DNA of 64,000 nucleotides from Nymphaea colorata (lineage: Eukaryota; Streptophyta; Magnoliopsida; Nymphaeales; Nymphaeaceae): assembly GCF_008831285.2 (NCBI RefSeq), contig NC_045149.1:18925035-18989034 (forward strand). The letters are read 5' to 3'. How positions within the stretch are numbered: position 1 is the first letter of the stretch; each line of letters begins with the position of its first letter. The translations under genes were made by a program, and so were the position numbers. The notes below the pieces were generated by a model. That model was given only the letters and a program-made list of their open reading frames with translations, had not been told where the DNA came from and ran no database searches. This document shows positions 61,285 to 64,000 of this stretch, in pieces.

Positions 61285-61465
61285 TAACTTTGAAGTTATT
61301 AGGTCACAACTGAAACCTTTAGTTTGTTAAACACTGAATTTAGCTGCAAAATCCCTCCCGTAACAACAAAGTTATGGAACATCAATGTAAACATTTGTGC
61401 CTAACTAATTTAAATCCATTTTGAAATCATGAGTTCTAAAGTGTATCCAATCAAATGCAAAGTAA
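61285..61465 (-). repeat. R repeat copy 9, short fragment (minus strand)
   Basis: Contains AGTTTGTTAAACACTGAATT, CATCAATGTAAACATTTGTG and CCTAACTAATTTAAATCC, matching in reverse the 36040-36180 part of copy 1 and the 53080-53210 part of copy 6. Confidence 0.8.
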
Positions 61466-63847
61466 TCTCTACTTTTCAGGATTCTGCTCTCCTTGAGGTA
61501 TGCTTTTAAAGATGGATCATCTTCTATTTTGTAGTTAGTCGTCATATCATTGTTGATTTTGGTTGAAAAAGTAGTGGTGTGAAAGAGGTCCTAGTATCTT
61601 GTGGCCACACCACAAGAGACTGCATTTTCCTCAAATGCGGCGATGAAAGAATTGATTTGGAGTCAACTCGACTTTTGAGAATATTTAGTTCACATATGAA
61701 AGGATCAGGATTAGGTGCAATGCAATTTGCGAAAAAGTGTGCCTTTCACATAGTCAAATTAATTCGAATTATTTTTATATTAATTTAGCCTTCTGAGGAC
61801 GCAATCCCTATGCTTGAAACCAGTCAATCCATTTATAAATTAGCTTTAGTTGGCCATATGTGGTTATATATTAAATTAACTTGTTTTGGATAATTATATC
61901 CATATAAAGTTAGGGACAGCGGTCTCCTCAGCTGCTTGGTCAATATAAAATGGATATATTGACATCCCTCGACTCGAAGGAGTAGATCCAAATGGCTCAA
62001 AAGACATGATGTTGTTTGGCAAGTTCATCAAATGTTCGTTAATCAGTTCTTTGTTCTTTTTTTTTGATGGCAGAGCTACATGGCACTAGCCTTGCAAAAT
62101 TTACTTTATTTACATATAAAAGCTTCATTAAATTTCAGTTTTTTACATATATCCTTTAATGTATGAAATTTAAACTTACAAGGCCTCTTAACCAAAAATT
62201 TCTACCTCCACCATTGCATCTGGAGTTGCATCATCATGGCAGGAATTTGAACCAGAGAACCTAAAGTTGTGATTGATTCCTTCATGACATCAACTCTTTA
62301 TATTTTACAGCAGAAGAATTATGAAAATGGGAATCTTCGAAGTGGAGAGAATACGATAAGGGCTTCTGTTGCGTTGAGTTCAGGACTTTCACTGCTAATA
62401 TCATTCTGTTTCATCACAAGACAACTTGTAAGGGAAGGAGGTTGTTAATTCCCTCAGCTATAAGTTGAGTAGGACCTAACATTGTAATTAAGTCTTTGAG
62501 CGTTCCCTAACAAGAAACGTCATTTCATGATATTTACAGACAAGTTTAGTTTGCTTATGAGGAAATTTATGAAAAGAAGTGCTGAAAGTTAGGGATGTCA
62601 ATGGACCAGGTTCGAATCGAGGGTGCTCTTAACTATATATACTTTTTTGGATATTCAGATTCAAATGGTGATGAAAAATCATAACCATTTCTGAATTTGA
62701 TCCATATCCTATTTGAATTTTCATCCAAATTTGTATCTGAACTTCAAACAAAATCCAGCGGACTTTCTCAATGTAAGGGCACTTGATATATGACATTTAT
62801 GAATATCTGAATCTGAATTCGTAATGCAGATCCAATCGCATCCACTTCATGATCACCAAGCCAGCACCCGATCGAGGATATCGGAGAATGCCCACCAAGA
62901 ATGAGAAGATGATTTTCTCGTGCATGTCCACCAGATCTGTAGTTAATTTTTGACACATATATTCATCTTCTGAACTCTTATCAGCCACTGTAGATCCAAA
63001 AAACCGCTGGAACCCGAGAAAGTGACTGAGATAATTTGGGCTTGCTTGACGTTGAGTTGCTCTTGGTGGACAGTCTGTGGATGCATGAACTTGCTAGTTA
63101 AATGCATGGAGACTTTTCTTTGCATTAATTTTAGGGATCCACTAATGTGGACATACGATTATTATATAGACTGAGATCTTCCAATTGTATACCACCCGAA
63201 TTTTCTTGCTCCTTTGGAACTTCTAATTTATTGGAGAGACATGACTTTTGAATTCTAGCACGGAGAGAGAGGGAGATAGATAAGGTTAGAGTGTGATTTT
63301 CTGATTTAGATGGTCTCGAATTTTTTAACCATTGTCACAAGTATTGTTCTCAGGAAAATATCAGCGAGATTTTTCTCGGGTATTTTACGACACTTGATTT
63401 TCTAAAAAAAATTCAACAAATATGTTGACAAGTTCAAAACAAGAAGAAGTAAAAACTAGAAAAGAAAAACTAATAAAAATAGAAAAATTTATCAAAAAAT
63501 CATAAACGAATTGTGAGAAATTCATTTTTGTTGAGATTTTCAGAATGTCATCAGATTTTTCTGATATTTTTTATTTTTTTTTCTCTTAAATATTGCAAGA
63601 TTTTCCAAAAAACTCGCCATATCCTTAACTGTACTACAACTCTTAAAAACAACTTGGTCTCCGAATAAGAAGAACACCTGGTAACCGGCTTAAAAATTAT
63701 TTAGAGAGAGAGAGAGAGAGATTACATTTTTTTTTAAAAAAAAGTGAAATCAACATTAATGATAAATTAAAAGAGAGACCAGCAAGCATATCTATGATAT
63801 TTCTACGATGACCGGTTGACAAATATTATGTTGTTCGTTATCTGGCG
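61466..63847. other. Intergenic DNA, no gene supported
   Basis: AT-rich sequence. A remnant containing GGGATGTCAATGGACCAGG lies near 62592, a type common in plant dispersed repeats. GA tracts occur near 63262 and 63702-63721. Short frames on both strands have no recognised domains. Confidence 0.4.
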
Positions 63848-64000
63848 ATCCAGCAAATCAATGGTAGCTCAATTTATGAATATCTATGGTCTTGGAGCAT
63901 CACTAGTGATTTTTCCTTAGAATTCGGCTACTTGATTGATCCACTTACTTCTATTATGTCGATATTAATCACTACTGTTGGAATCCTGGTTCTTATCTAT
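63848..64000 (+). pseudogene. ndhF: Plastid ndhF fragment in the nucleus, runs off the window
   Basis: An open frame of 51 codons reads [18 protein letters not shown], then [20 protein letters not shown] and [10 protein letters not shown]. This matches an N-proximal membrane region of NdhF, subunit 5 of the plastid NDH complex, rather than mitochondrial Nad5. No stop or frameshift is visible in the part present. Sequence to the left is not plastid-like, so the junction lies a few tens of bases before 63848 at most. Interpreted as a nuclear plastid insertion whose right end is outside the window. Confidence 0.9.

Noticed and set aside
62605-62640. GGTTCGAATCGAGG, resembling a tRNA B box
   Set aside because: No A box, no cloverleaf and no acceptor stem; it lies in a GGGATGTCAATGG-type dispersed repeat.
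1-64000. CRISPR arrays, operons or bacterial features
   Set aside because: The tandem repeats seen are contiguous or palindromic without regular spacers, and all recognised genes are plant nuclear genes with introns or plastid-derived fragments.

Overview
This is nuclear DNA from a flowering plant. Genes are sparse and split by GT-AG introns, the genes hit recognisable plant families, dinucleotide microsatellites and dead repeats are common, and two pieces of plastid DNA (atpA near 56.0 kb, ndhF at the right edge) sit in nuclear sequence. I cannot name the species. The GC-rich exons of the CCT gene and the long AT-rich intergenic DNA would fit an early-diverging angiosperm, magnoliid or monocot, but that is only an impression.

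Layout. 0-5.8 kb: no gene seen. 5.96-12.04 kb: a CCT-motif transcriptional regulator with five coding exons, a GC-rich promoter and a 3.1 kb second intron. 12.0-14.0 kb: intergenic with a 46 bp tandem repeat. 14.06-15.02 kb (minus): an unrecognised 321-residue open frame. 15.1-25.4 kb: intergenic DNA with microsatellites, a 101 bp tandem duplication and a GAGCTCGA-type repeat. 25.4-30.46 kb: a DUF3527 gene with apparent 5'-leader introns. 31.96-32.32 kb: TOM9 (plant Tom22 homologue), a mitochondrial protein import subunit.

From 32.65 kb to about 61.5 kb the window is a mosaic of one moderately diverged repeat family (called R here, at least nine copies or fragments in both orientations, most of those spanning it carrying a TATAAATAG-type box) interleaved with six large palindromes of about 0.4-1.6 kb. 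One palindrome (42.2-43.8 kb) carries an open, captured gene fragment in both arms. Inside this island are a short gene encoding only a WIYLD domain (the N-terminal domain of SUVR histone methyltransferases), a 5'-truncated and degenerate Ty1/copia element with one LTR, and a plastid atpA fragment inserted into an R copy.

The genes do not form a pathway: they are independent housekeeping or regulatory genes. The unusual part is the palindrome/R-repeat island. Its hairpins could produce double-stranded RNA, and the gene-fragment palindrome has the structure expected of a young inverted-duplication small-RNA locus. That function is inferred; only the structure is seen.
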